Origin: Moniliophthora roreri
Taxonomy: Eukaryota > Basidiomycota > Agaricomycetes > Agaricales > Marasmiaceae
NCBI GenBank assembly: GCA_001466705.2
Contig: LATX02000189.1
Span: forward strand, 620,001-684,000
Direction of reading: 5' to 3'
Length of the DNA: 64,000 bases
Position 1 is the first letter of the stretch, and every line of letters starts with the position of its first letter. Both the position numbers and the translations under genes were made by a program. The notes under the pieces are model-generated. The model worked only from the letters and a program-made list of their open reading frames with translations. It did not search any database and was not told where the DNA came from. Below, piece by piece: positions 1 through 11,287 of this stretch.

Positions 1-1123
<1,123 letters not shown>

Positions 1124-1490
1124 TGGTTTTATCTTGATAACGATTGCACTTCAATATCAGTGGCACTATATTGTTGGATCGGATTTAGAAACAGACCAGT
1201 GAAAAGCAATAGGTGGTGGTGGAAGGGAGAGAAGAACAACGAGTCAAGACGCGAGCCGCACAGCTTATATACTCGTTCAGGTTCTCACGGACATGAGAAT
1301 GTCATCATCAACAAACAGTAACTCGCGTCGAGGGCGTGACACGCGTCAAACCGCGTCTACTCACACGTAGAGCACCACTAAAGAGTTTAATTTATTGATA
1401 AAAATCCAGGGGACGTTGTAAGAAGCATTTTCACATGAATTTACATCTAACTATTAGAGATACTACGCTGCCGGAAGACAGCCGAGAAAA
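1124..1490 (-). promoter_or_regulatory. H2B copy 1 promoter region
   Basis: No gene lies here. On the minus strand a TATATAA box sits at 1271-1265, about 145 bp upstream of the H2B ATG, nearly the same spacing as the TATA-like box of the other H2B copy. Further upstream (about 1330-1375) is a CpG-rich stretch with GGCGTGAC and several CGCGT motifs; a GGCGTGAC also occurs upstream of the second copy, so it may be a shared histone-promoter element (inference). Confidence 0.45.
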
Positions 1491-2529
1491 CTATTTCTTT
1501 CGAGAAATGATAACTAAGGTTCGGTAGGGGTACTTGAACACGCCTTGTGCCTCATCAATCCATTCCTTACCCTCGCCTCGTTCGAGGATTCCCTGAGTGT
1601 CTTCAATAACGCTGGACTTTTCAGCTTCAGGCAGCACCGCGATGTAGCTCTTGGAGCAGGCTCGGTCTACAGTGAGGTCGACTGTAGCCGGTATTTCGTA
1701 GGTCCAAGTCTTCTCTTCAGGAGGGTTGAATGCAGCTTGGTAGGAAGACGTATCGAACGCCTTGCGCCAAAGATTCAGACGGAATTGGGGGGTCCCGTTT
1801 TCGTGCCTTTCGATACGATCACGTAGTTGTGCGACCCATGGAGCAGCATCTCTACGACATGATGTGAGAAAGAGAACGGAGTTCAGAGGTGGACTTGCCG
1901 CACCTGTCTTCCAAGTTCCAAATAAAGGCAACACATCCGTTAGGTTTCAGCACACGAGCAAACTCTTGGGAGGCACGATCATAGTCTGGACACCAATGGA
2001 AAGCCTAGTGAGTTTCGAGATAAACATTGGGTGGTGTCCGCAATAATGCAAACTAGTACCTGAGCGATAATCACGATATCCGCCCAGCCAGATTCGACTC
2101 CGGTGGTATCGAAGGTACCTTCGCGAACAGAGACACGGGCATCATTAACGGTTTGGGCAAAGACCTGACGCATCCCGCTACTAGGCTCAGCAGCTTTTAG
2201 TTGATTGATGTCCTTCGTCCATCCTGGATGAGAAAGCAGCGCTCTAGTAAAAATTCCGGTACCCGAGCCTATCCTGAAGTGGTATTGATTTGACGGTCTG
2301 AGTCGTTTGATAGAATACGCCTGCTTACTCGAGCACATTTAAGTGGGTGCTACTGGCAACAGCTGCACGGATGTGAGATAGAGCAACAGGTTGATATGAT
2401 GGTCTTGCCCTGTAACACATTTGTCTGCTTTGGTATGAGGTGCTACTACGGAAAGGCCACTTACCGATCATAAAGGTTATTGGTGCCTTCACCGAATCCT
2501 TTAGCGGCGATAGTGTGGACGGTCGACAT
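1491..2529 (-). CDS. Class I SAM-dependent methyltransferase (Crg1/Tmt1-like)
   Basis: Small-molecule methyltransferase with a Rossmann fold. The minus strand opens at ATG 2529, with several introns of about 55 nt. The product reads NLYDRARPSYQP near residue 20, a common start of this family, then motif I VLEIGSGTG (SAM binding) near residue 45, ADIVIIAQAFHW (post-motif region) and RVLKPNGCVAFIWNLEDR, and ends with a stop at 1491-1493. The family includes the yeast trans-aconitate methyltransferase Tmt1 and Crg1; the substrate cannot be read from sequence. It lies downstream of the minus-strand H2B start with about 370 bp between them. No inactivating changes are seen and base composition is that of host genes. 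Confidence 0.9.
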
Positions 2530-2622
2530 CTTTCGAGCAGAAGAATAGGGATGAATGACTATCAAGCGTTTACAGGGAAGCATCTTAGAAATGATGCTTA
2601 TATATGGCACCATATCCCAGGG

Positions 2623-2916
2623 CTATGACTCGATTCTCCACAATAGTATGATCAGACTTTTTGCAAAGATAACGTCGGTATGTCGTAGGCGGATTGGTCC
2701 ATCTGGAAAATTTACTGGGTGACCTAGCCCTAAGGTACCTGACATCACCTTATGTACATCGATATCACCCAATGAAAGCAGGGGAGACTCGATGCGTCGT
2801 GAACTCAAGAGGTGGACAAGATCCGAATCGGGCACACAAACCTGCTCGCGTGGTCTCTTGATCCTATCACTCACCAAAGCATTGCCGAGCGCTGGCAAGT
2901 GCGGCATGTAGGTCAA
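2623..2916 (-). pseudogene. Reading frame shared with a decayed copy at 14.1 kb
   Basis: I do not recognise this 97-codon open frame. It contains REQVCVPDSDLVHLL. A decayed version of the same stretch lies on the plus strand at about 14130-14210 (CEQTCVPDSDLAHLL), and many of the nucleotide differences are CG in this copy against TG or CA in the other. Homology between the two is visible; whether either encodes a protein is not. It could be a fragment of a repeat, or a host gene piece captured by one. No start or splice evidence supports a full gene. Confidence 0.35.
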
Positions 2917-3302
2917 TCCGAGTACACCACCAAAGTGGTCAGATGTCAGTTTGACCTCAGAACAAGAGGTTGAGGGACATCATGCTGGGACCTCGGAGGA
3001 CCTCGATTTGAGCTCATCAGAGGTCTGGAACTCTGGGCACGAGAAGTCGCATGGCATGACTGCAAAACCAAGCGCGCCTCAGAATATAAGCAGCAGCCCC
3101 AGCCAATAGCCTCCAATGGCACATAAAGCCTTCTGGTTCAACATTTTTGTACCCTCCCTTACCGATATTTGCCAGTGTTTGATTTTTTGATGTGGCATAA
3201 AAGATAATTGACTTTAAGACACTCTTGCTTCTAACTCCACATTCTCCCTCTCTGACTTTTGAACTTCAGCAGTTTTTTCCTCTAAGTTTCTGGATTCTGT
3301 TC
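2917..3302 (+). promoter_or_regulatory. Putative promoter of the 3303 micro-gene
   Basis: No gene in this stretch. From about 3190 there is an A/T-rich box (CATAAAAG) followed by a pyrimidine-rich leader running to the ATG at 3303, which is the look of a basidiomycete promoter and 5' UTR. At about 2951 TTGACCTCAGAA occurs and its inverted copy lies near 3725, so a MITE spanning the micro-gene is an alternative. Confidence 0.3.
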
Positions 3303-3534
3303 ATGGTAAGTCAATACATCCCATCTCATCTCATTGTCACTAACTTACATGAGCAGATCTCTGCCCACAACTTCAAGCTAGAAGTGTCACAAAGCAAGTA
3401 AGTCTTGAACTGTTCACTCACAAAGGGCAACTTACTGACATAGTATTGCTGTAGGTAATTGTCGTTATATATACAGAGTCTCTAAATTCGAGGGGACTTA
3501 TGGTAGCTTAGGCCCACCATGTTGTACTCTGTAG
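3303..3534 (+). CDS. Possible 43-codon micro-gene with two introns
   Basis: I do not recognise the product. ATG 3303-3305 forms the whole first coding exon; intron 1 is 3306-3356 (GTAAGT...ACTAAC...CAG, 51 nt), exon 2 is 3357-3397, intron 2 is 3398-3443 (GTAAGT...TACTGAC...TAG, 46 nt), and exon 3 runs to the TAG at 3532-3534. Both introns have consensus 5' sites and good branch-point sequences, and splicing both keeps one frame open. The product begins [11 protein letters not shown] and ends GPPCCTL. The last four residues fit a CaaX pattern loosely, but pheromone-precursor identity is not supported. Without the second splice the frame stops after about 15 codons. CpG content is host-like. 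It could be a spliced non-coding RNA instead. Confidence 0.4.
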
Positions 3535-4035
3535 TCTAGATTCATTAATGATATATGTGTTTGCCGCACTTAGAAATTGGAATGATTCAAAAGCGAAAGG
3601 ATCGGCGGCACGGAACAGGAACCGTAAAAAGGTGAGCTGTAATGCAAGCCGTGTTGGCATTGCTACCTGTGTAGAATCCTGATCGAACCCAGGGTCTCAT
3701 AGGAGGTCAATGAATCGATTTTTCAACATCTTCTGAGGTCAAGCATTGGCGAGCGGGGGAGATTGCACAACATCAGCCCTATGACCTCATGAGGAGGTCA
3801 GGACGCATTGGCAGTGTAGAGTAGATTGACAGTTGATGGTTGAATTTAAAGAAAAGGATCTTCATTCTGTTGCGATGCATCTACAACACTCTTGGGAATA
3901 CTACTACTATGAGCCACCTTTTGCCTCTTCTGAACCCTCACTCTCAATGGTGTTACAGGCATTATGGCTCTCTTCTCTTCCACAAAGTTCTCAGCTACTT
4001 CATGCATCTCCCTATCAACAGGTAGCTTGAAATGT
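3535..4035. other. Intergenic sequence, no gene
   Basis: I see no gene. The first part is a plausible 3' UTR of the micro-gene. Around 3690-3800 there are several GACCTC/GAGGTC motifs in both orientations. The sequence becomes AT-rich and CpG-poor towards the repeat that starts at 4036. Confidence 0.4.
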
Positions 4036-4958
4036 TAATATGGCAAACCTAGAAAAGACTCAATTTTATTTGTTTTACATTACTTTTGAATCAGAACACT
4101 TTAATATGACATGAGATAATGGGTAATAAGAACTAGAGTGAGCCCAGTCTGCTAGTCATTGCCTTAGAGAAGCTATGGTGCATTGGAAAGTACAAAGAGC
4201 TATATGATATGCTATACAGAGGTGTCTAAGCTGTACTTTCTGACCTATCTATGTATCAGATCCAAAGTGGATCACTCCTAAAACCTGTAGGAAACCTAAC
4301 TATGGCCTAATGAACACATTGGCTAGTTAATCAAGCTCTCAAAGTGCTACCAATGGGATTTTAATTTCTATTTTAACTTTCTATGACATCTGCAAAGTGT
4401 GACATGCAGTCAAACAGTACAGAGGTACTTAGAGGAGACATCAAAACAGAAAGACAACTTAGAACAGAAATGATCAAAGAACGATTATCCTCCAGAGTCA
4501 ATATATGGATCAAAGTCAAAGCAGATGATCTCTTAATAAAGAGTTCAAAGGTGGTGAAACAATATGAAATAAACTAACTAGATACACAGCCATCTTGGAA
4601 AGAAGGAAATCACTTCTGAAGAACATCTACTACCTACAGACAGATACAAATGAGACATACAAAGAATATCTAATGTGTAATAAGTCTTAATTAAGACTGA
4701 GCATGCATTGTCAAAGGAGATAGAAACAGTAACAGCGAGTTCTGATCTTGGAAACTTTGGCATCTAGACCACTGCCAATGTGCAGATGCTAGAAAAAGGG
4801 AAATGCTGTAAGAAACAGGACAGATACAACCATCTGCTCATAGATACCTGCCTTAGAAAAGAGAAAATACAAATTATAGAGTCCAGAACACCTGGAGACA
4901 AAGATACCTGTGCAGATATGGTCAGATACCCTAGTGGCCAGACTCTGTGACATCTGAA
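4036..4958 (+). repeat. Repeat A, copy 1, left part
   Basis: Left part of an approximately 1.73-kb repeat that recurs at 17294, 32307 and, inverted, at 21683. All direct copies start TAATATGGCAAACC. The copy is interrupted after CATCTGAA by the LTR retrotransposon and continues at 13140. Uninterrupted sequence at about 18215 and 33215 shows the intact junction CATCTGAATATTCCC. Short open frames inside, such as the one from 4383, are not conserved in the 17.6-kb copy, so no protein is called. CpG is nearly absent. Confidence 0.85.
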
Positions 4959-5395
4959 TGTTACGTTTTCTTTTTTTCTTTCTATGCTTCTCATTCCATT
5001 GGACTCATCCACCTTCCCAGTCTCCTTCTTCTTCTTCCATATGCTTCCACTATCATCAGACCCATACACCTTCCCAGTCCCCTTTTGCTTATCCCTTTGT
5101 ATTACTCATATCCCGGAGATAGACTCGGGAATCTTTATGTAATCACTGGACTTACTGCTCTTACATATGTAGCAAGTACTAGAACGGTTGTAACGTATTT
5201 AAGTGCTCAAGCTGGGACTTAGAGTCTCCAGCTTGACCTGGTTAATCTTAGCTTGTGTCAATGCAACGAATGAAGGAATTCTGAACTTCAGCAGCTGCTG
5301 AACGAACTCAAACTTGAACCTGAACAACTACTTGAATGGAGGTGATACTTCGCTAAAAGTGGTTGAGTTGACGTTGCTGCGCAAGTAACGTAACA
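4959..5395 (+). repeat. 5' LTR of the gypsy element
   Basis: This is 437 bp with a perfect 7-bp terminal inverted repeat TGTTACG/CGTAACA. It matches the 3' LTR except at seven sites, all transitions, six of them at CpG. It holds a TATTTAA box at 5196-5202 and the predicted RNA start region about 30 nt downstream. Confidence 0.97.
5196..5239 (+). promoter_or_regulatory. LTR core promoter and self-primer sequence
   Basis: TATTTAA (5196-5202) is followed about 27-33 nt later by CAGCTTGACCT (5229-5239). That 11-mer is exactly complementary to the sequence 2 nt inside the LTR edge (5398-5408). The spacing places the RNA 5' end at or near 5229, as expected if the first 11 nt of the transcript act as primer. 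Confidence 0.6.
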
Positions 5396-5397
5396 TA

Positions 5398-5408
5398 AGG
5401 TCAAGCTG
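5398..5408 (+). other. Primer-binding site, self-priming type
   Basis: AGGTCAAGCTG lies two bases after the 5' LTR and is the perfect reverse complement of LTR bases 5229-5239. No usual tRNA 3'-end complement is seen. Tf1/sushi-type fungal elements prime reverse transcription with the first 11 nt of their own RNA; this layout matches that mechanism. Confidence 0.65.
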
Positions 5409-5456
5409 ATCGATTGCTGACCTATCCAGGTCTAGGCATCACCGAGGAGTGACAAG

Positions 5457-7785
5457 ACGCCACCATGGACAGAACAACAACTAGAACAAGACATCGCCGA
5501 AGCAGAGGCGTGCCGGCGTGGATTACTAACCCAATCCATATTGAATCCTGGTGGATGAGCGATTCCGCCTTTAACGAGAGCATCACGCAGAGAACTCCTG
5601 ACCCCCTTGCATTCGCCATCGCCAACGAGTCAGCCACTAACCGAGATACCCAAAGAAGACCCAGGAATAAGGAGAACCTTGACCCTATCATCCATTTTGA
5701 CTGGATCGAGACTGATCGAATTTGAAGAGAGATCCTCGCCGAGTACACCAAGGCCGCTAGAATCGGATACATTGAACACCTCTGCGAACTCGCTGGAGGA
5801 GTTAGACCTGTTTCAATGATTACTACAAGAATTGAAGAACAGTCCCCGATCACCCAAGATACAATTGGAAGTGATGGCAGAAGACAAGAAGCCATCAGGA
5901 AGCAGACCCAAGAAGGAGGAACCGAAGGTCGAAGAAGTGGTCATTGGTTCTGCAATGCCGGTACAGGTGGTGTCGGCAGTAAAAGAAGTGAAAGCCACCT
6001 TGCTGAGAGCCTTTACAGGAACCCGGAAGGATACCAAGAAGTTCTTACAAGAAGTGCTGATTTATGTAGCACTTAACCCGAAGGTGTTTCCCGACGATAG
6101 GTCGAAGAAGCTGTTCCTTCTCTCATACATGACTGATGGACTGGGAGAATTCTGGAAGAATGACAAAACTGACCTTTTACTTGCATTTGACCCAGAAGCC
6201 GAGAAGGTCACATGGTCAGAATTTTTAGATGACTTTAGGACATCCTTCGAACCTCTCGACCCAGCTCTAAAGGCGCAACTAGAGCTTAAGGACCTAAGGA
6301 TGAAGGAAAGAGCAGACGAATATATGTACCAATTCACCTATCTCGCAAAACAAACAGGATACAACGACACCACACAAATCGTGGCTTTCAAACGGGGGTT
6401 GCCCAGGAGTCTGGCNGACAGAACAACAACTAGAACAAGACATCGCCGAAGCAGAGGCGTGCCGGCGTGGATTACTAACCCAATCCATATTGAATCCTGG
6501 TGGATGAGCGATTCCGCCTTTAACGAGAGCATCACGCAGAGAACTCCTGACCCCCTTGCATTCGCCATCGCCAACGAGTCAGCCACTAACCGAGATACCC
6601 AAAGAAGACCCAGGAATAAGGAGAACCTTGACCCTATCATCCATTTTGACTGGATCGAGACTGATCGAATTTGAAGAGAGATCCTCGCCGAGTACACCAA
6701 GGCCGCTAGAATCGGATACATTGAACACCTCTGCGAACTCGCTGGAGGAGTTAGACCTGTTTCAATGATTACTACAAGAATTGAAGAACAGTCCCCGATC
6801 ACCCAAGATACAATTGGAAGTGATGGCAGAAGACAAGAAGCCATCAGGAAGCAGACCCAAGAAGGAGGAACCGAAGGTCGAAGAAGTGGTCATTGGTTCT
6901 GCAATGCCGGTACAGGTGGTGTCGGCAGTAAAAGAAGTGAAAGCCACCTTGCTGAGAGCCTTTACAGGAACCCGGAAGGATACCAAGAAGTTCTTACAAG
7001 AAGTGCTGATTTATGTAGCACTTAACCCGAAGGTGTTTCCCGACGATAGGTCGAAGAAGCTGTTCCTTCTCTCATACATGACTGATGGACTGGGAGAATT
7101 CTGGAAGAATGACAAAACTGACCTTTTACTTGCATTTGACCCAGAAGCCGAGAAGGTCACATGGTCAGAATTTTTAGATGACTTTAGGACATCCTTCGAA
7201 CCTCTCGACCCAGCTCTAAAGGCGCAACTAGAGCTTAAGGACCTAAGGATGAAGGAAAGAGCAGACGAATATATGTACCAATTCACCTATCTCGCAAAAC
7301 AAACAGGATACAACGACACCACACAAATCGTGGCTTTCAAACGGGGGTTGCCCAGGAGTCTGGCGCTCAAAATCATGACGAGACCAGAAGGTGCTCCCAC
7401 TACAATTAAGGATTGGATGAATGCCGCTATATTATTTGATGAAAGTTATAAACAAGCATTGGAATATGGAAAAACGTGGGATGATGAACATGGAGGAAAG
7501 AAGACCCAAAGGAATTTCTGAAAGAAGGAAGACGTCGCCATCAAGCAGATCGTCGACTTTGATCGAAAGGAATACATGGCAAAGGGGTTATGCTTTAGAT
7601 GTGGACGAAACGGACATCACATCAAGGACTGCCCAGACATGCCGAAGAAAGACGAAAGGAAGCAGGAGGAGCTGAAGAAACTCTCGAAGGAAGATAGGTT
7701 TGCCAAAATCAGGGTGCTGGTGAATGAACAGACAGAGGAAGAAAAGAACCTTCTTCTCGATCTGATGGAACAGAAGGGTTTTTGA
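5457..7785 (+). pseudogene. gag: gag of the gypsy element, with duplicated segment
   Basis: Capsid/nucleocapsid protein. The frame is clear from about 5607 (and its repeat from 6556). It contains a typical gypsy Gag core (KKFLQEVLIYVALNP, MTDGLGEFWKNDK, TWSEFLDDFRTSFEP) and a CCHC zinc knuckle CFRCGRNGHHIKDC at about 7591-7632, and ends with the TGA at 7783-7785. Bases 5468-6415 reappear as 6417-7364 with no difference that I saw, split by an N at 6416. The second copy joins smoothly to the knuckle, so the first probably belongs to an overlapping contig. Premature TGA codons interrupt the frame at 5817 (repeated at 6766) and 7519, each replaceable by CGA. The true start is unclear: the ideal GCCACCATGG at 5465 is in another frame. 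Confidence 0.85.
5468..7364 (+). repeat. 948-bp direct duplication around an N, likely assembly artefact
   Basis: Copies 5468-6415 and 6417-7364 look identical and are separated by a single N. Such perfect identity, when the LTRs of the same element differ at 1.6 percent, points to two contigs with an unmerged overlap and not to a biological duplication. Confidence 0.85.
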
Positions 7786-7814
7786 AACGGTGGAAGAGGA
7801 CGATGTCTCCACCG
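7776..7814 (+). promoter_or_regulatory. -1 programmed frameshift signal, gag to pol
   Basis: The heptamer GGGTTTT (7776-7782) sits in the gag frame as G GGT TTT directly before the gag stop TGA (7783-7785). A -1 slip gives GGG TTT TTG AAA, which is exactly the pol frame. Five bases further on, CGGTGG (7788-7793) pairs with CCACCG (7809-7814), a GC-rich stem-loop at a typical spacer distance. Confidence 0.7.
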
Positions 7815-10800
7815 CCGATAACTATCTCACACTTTGTGCTAGCTAAAATAGATCGAAATTCTATGCATATTCCTCTCCAGTACAAAGTGGGAACAAAAAC
7901 CATCGAAACCAAAGTGCTATTAGATTCGGGAGCAGGAGGACGGTTTATAAGCACAGGGTTAGCACAGACATTGGGAAAAAGATGGATCCAACTACTGGAA
8001 AAGATTAAGGTTTTCAATGTTGATGGAACAACCAACAAAACAGCCTGGATAACACATGTGGTGGAATTAGAGTTTCAAATTGCTGGGAAGGAGTTCAGAG
8101 AAAACTTTATGATATCGGGTATAGGAGATGAGGAAATGATTCTAGGGCTCCCTTGGCTACGATATCACAACCCTAAAATTGACTGGGAAATAGAAGAGAT
8201 CCAGTTCTCACCACAGAGAAAAATCCAGATCAAAAGGTTCAGAGGGATCCTGGACAATACAGAACCAGAAATCCTTATAGGAGCAAAAATCACTGCTTCT
8301 AAGGAAATGGCTCACCAACAACAAACGGTGAAGAAGGATATTGACGAACTCATCCCCAAGTATCTGCAGGGATATTGAGATTGTTTCGAGAAAGGGAAAG
8401 CCGAACGATTCCCGCCTACTCAAACTTATGATCATGCGATAGACCTCAAACCGGATTTCGTGCTGAGGAACTGTAAACTGTACCCGCTGAGCCCTGCAGA
8501 ACAGGCAGAACAGGACAAATTCCTCGAAGAAAACTTATGGAAGGGGTACATCTGGAAGTCGAAATCACCGATGGCGTCTCCCTTCTTCTTCATGGCAAAA
8601 AAGGAGAAGGGAGCATTACGGCCAACTCAGGATTATAGAGAACTCAACAAAGGAACAATAAAGAACACCTACCCATTGCCTCTAATTTCAGAACTTCTTG
8701 ACAAACTGAAAGGAGCAACGGTGTTTACGAAACTCAACCTTCAAAACAGCTACAATAATGTTAGGATAAAGGACGGAGATCAATGGAAAGCCGCCTTTAA
8801 AACCAATAGAGGGCTCTTTGAACCAACAGTTATGTTCTTTGGATTAAGCAATTCCCCAGCTACCTTTCAAGCCTTCATGAATAATATCCTTTCCAATTTC
8901 ATTGACAAAGGGTGGTGCGTAGTTTACATGGACGACATCCTTCTTTTCTCCAAGGATCAAACCGAACATAGAGAACGAATGGAACGATTGATGCGTTGTC
9001 TCAAGAAGCACGATCTGTTCCTCAAACCGGAGAAATGCGAATTTGACATAACGGAAGTAGTATTTCTGGGAATGGTCATCAGACCTGGTTACATCGCTAT
9101 GGACCCTGTGAAACTAGCAGGGATAGCAGAGTGGGAGCCACCTCAAACAGTAAAGAGAGTGCATGCGTTTTTAGGATTCAGGAACTTTTACAGGAAGTTC
9201 ATAGGGAAGTACGCGCAATTGACAAGACCAATGAATGACCTACTGCAAAAAAACCGGAGATTCGAATGGACCAAGGAATGCCAGATAGCCTTCGATCTCC
9301 TCAAAGCAAAGTTTCTTTCGGAACCAATTCTCATCATGCCGGACGTCGATAAACCCTTCATCATAGAAGCTGATGCCTCTAAATGGGCCACGGGCGCTGT
9401 TCTTTGACAGAAAGGAGCAGACAGCAAATGGCACCCATGCGGCTACCTGTCAAAATCCTTGTCACCTACAGAACGAAATTACGAGATCTATGACTGCAAA
9501 CTCTTAGCCATTTATCAGGCATTGATGGAATGGCGACATTACCTCATGGGGGGAAAATTCAAGATTGTGATTCTATCAGATCATAAGAACCTGACGTATT
9601 TCCGTACAGCACAAAAGCTGAACAGACGACAAGCCCGGTGGAGCCTTTTGCTATCAGAGTTCGATCTAGAGCTAGTACACGTTCCCAGGAAATCTATTAC
9701 TCAAGCCGATGCCCTATCACGGCGGAGTAATGAACAGGATGATGTAGACAACGATAACAAAGATATTGTTATGCTACTGGACTGATTATTCATCAAAGGG
9801 ATTGATCTAGGAATGAAAGAAGACATCATAGAACAATTGGGCCCAGACGACTTTCACAAGTTGGCCTTAGAGCAATTACTGCAACAAGGTGTGCTGCCAA
9901 TCAAATCTGCATTATCAGATTGGAAGATTGAAGGAGGATTACTCTTCTTTCAAGATCAGGTTTATGTTCCGAATGACATTGATCTCCACTGATGCGTGGT
10001 ACAAGCCATACATGAAATGCCAGGCGTGGGACATCCAGGACAATGGAACACCATCGAACAGGTACAAAGAGATTTTTGGTGGCCGGGAATGGCAAGATTC
10101 ATCAGATCTTTTGTTGATGGTTGCATTGTGTGTCAACAATCAAAAATCAACACTCACCCCACAAAGACACCCATACAGCCCATAAAGCCAACACCAAACT
10201 CATTCCTGTTTCAGACTTGCACGATGGATCTTATTACGGACCTACCTGAATGCGATGGGATGGATTCCATTCTAGTCATGGTGGACCACTCATCTACGAA
10301 GGGGGTAATTTTTACTCCATGCACCAAAACAATGGATGCCACGAAAATAGCGGAACTACTAATCCATCATCTCTTCAAAAGATTCGGACTACCGGATCGC
10401 ATCATATCAGATCGAGACTCCAGATTTGCCACAGAAGTGTTTCAGAAAATGGGAAAACAACTGTCTACCAAACACTTGATGAGCACAGCGTTTCACCCAC
10501 AAACTGATGGAGAAACCGAACGAGTAAATCAAGAAATCAAAGTCTACCTTAGGGTGTTTTGCTCCAAGGAACAGACCCGATGGAAGGAATATCTTCCTTT
10601 GGCAGAGTTCACACACAACAACTGAACTCACTCCATTCTCAAGAAATCTCCATTTTTCATGATGATGGGATACCATCCTCGTCCGCTCCCTACAATATTC
10701 GAAAAAACGACGATCCCCTCAGTAGAAGAACGACTCCAAGAATTAAAGAGGATTAGAGAAGAAACTACAAGCCTGCTGGAGCTAGCAAGGCAACAGATGA

Positions 10801-11249
10801 TACGAAGAGAGAAGCAGAAACTAGACATGTTCGAGAAAGGACAGAAAGTATAGTTAGAAGTGAAGAATCTGGCCACAGGATACCCGTCAAAGAAGCTAGC
10901 TCCCAAAAGGGAAGGACCGTTTGAAATCCTTGAGGTTCTAGGACCGGTGACATACAAGTTAGACCTACCACATCAGTGGAAGATCCACCCCGTTTTCCAT
11001 GCAGCCCTTCTGTCACCGTTCAAAGAAACTGAAGCCCACAGACCGAGCTTCATGGAACCACCCCTAGATCTTATAGAAGGATTCGAAGAATACGAAGTGG
11101 AAGCAGTCATAGGACATAGACTGAAGAAACGACCACGAGAATTTTTAGTTTCATATACCGGGTACGACTCGTCCCATAACCAATGGATCCGAATGGAGGG
11201 AATGGCGAACTGCCTAGACCTCCTCAGAGGATATATAAAAAGACATTGA
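7782..11249 (+). pseudogene. pol: pol polyprotein: PR-RT-RNaseH-IN-chromodomain
   Basis: One reading frame of about 3.4 kb with no indels. Domains in order: aspartic protease (VLLDSGAGGRFI, about 7913), reverse transcriptase (YMDD at 8925-8936), RNase H ([13 protein letters not shown], then SDHKNLTYF and ADALSRR), integrase with an HHCC finger (IHEMPGVGH...CIVCQQ, about 10000-10140) and catalytic core (TMDLITDLP, ISDRDSRF, HPQTDGETERVNQE), and a C-terminal chromodomain (YEVEAVIGHRLKKR...FLVSYTGYDSSHNQW, about 11090-11240). The chromodomain places it among chromoviruses. Stops interrupt the frame at 8376, 9405, 9783, 9990, 10623 (all TGA, where CGA would fit) and 10851 (TAG, likely from TGG). 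Expression would depend on the upstream frameshift. It is dead as sequenced. Confidence 0.95.
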
Positions 11250-11287
11250 GTGAAACCCAGAGATCCCATTCCCACTTCAGAATAACC

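Noticed and set aside
3303..3534. Reading the micro-gene as a mating-pheromone precursor because it ends CCTL
   Set aside because: Precursors usually end in CVIA-like motifs and have a typical processing site; neither is present. Only the spliced small ORF is reported.
4383..4577. 64-codon open frame in repeat A, also at 32654-32848
   Set aside because: The copy at 17641 has a stop in the same frame and there is no domain; open by chance in a stop-poor segment.
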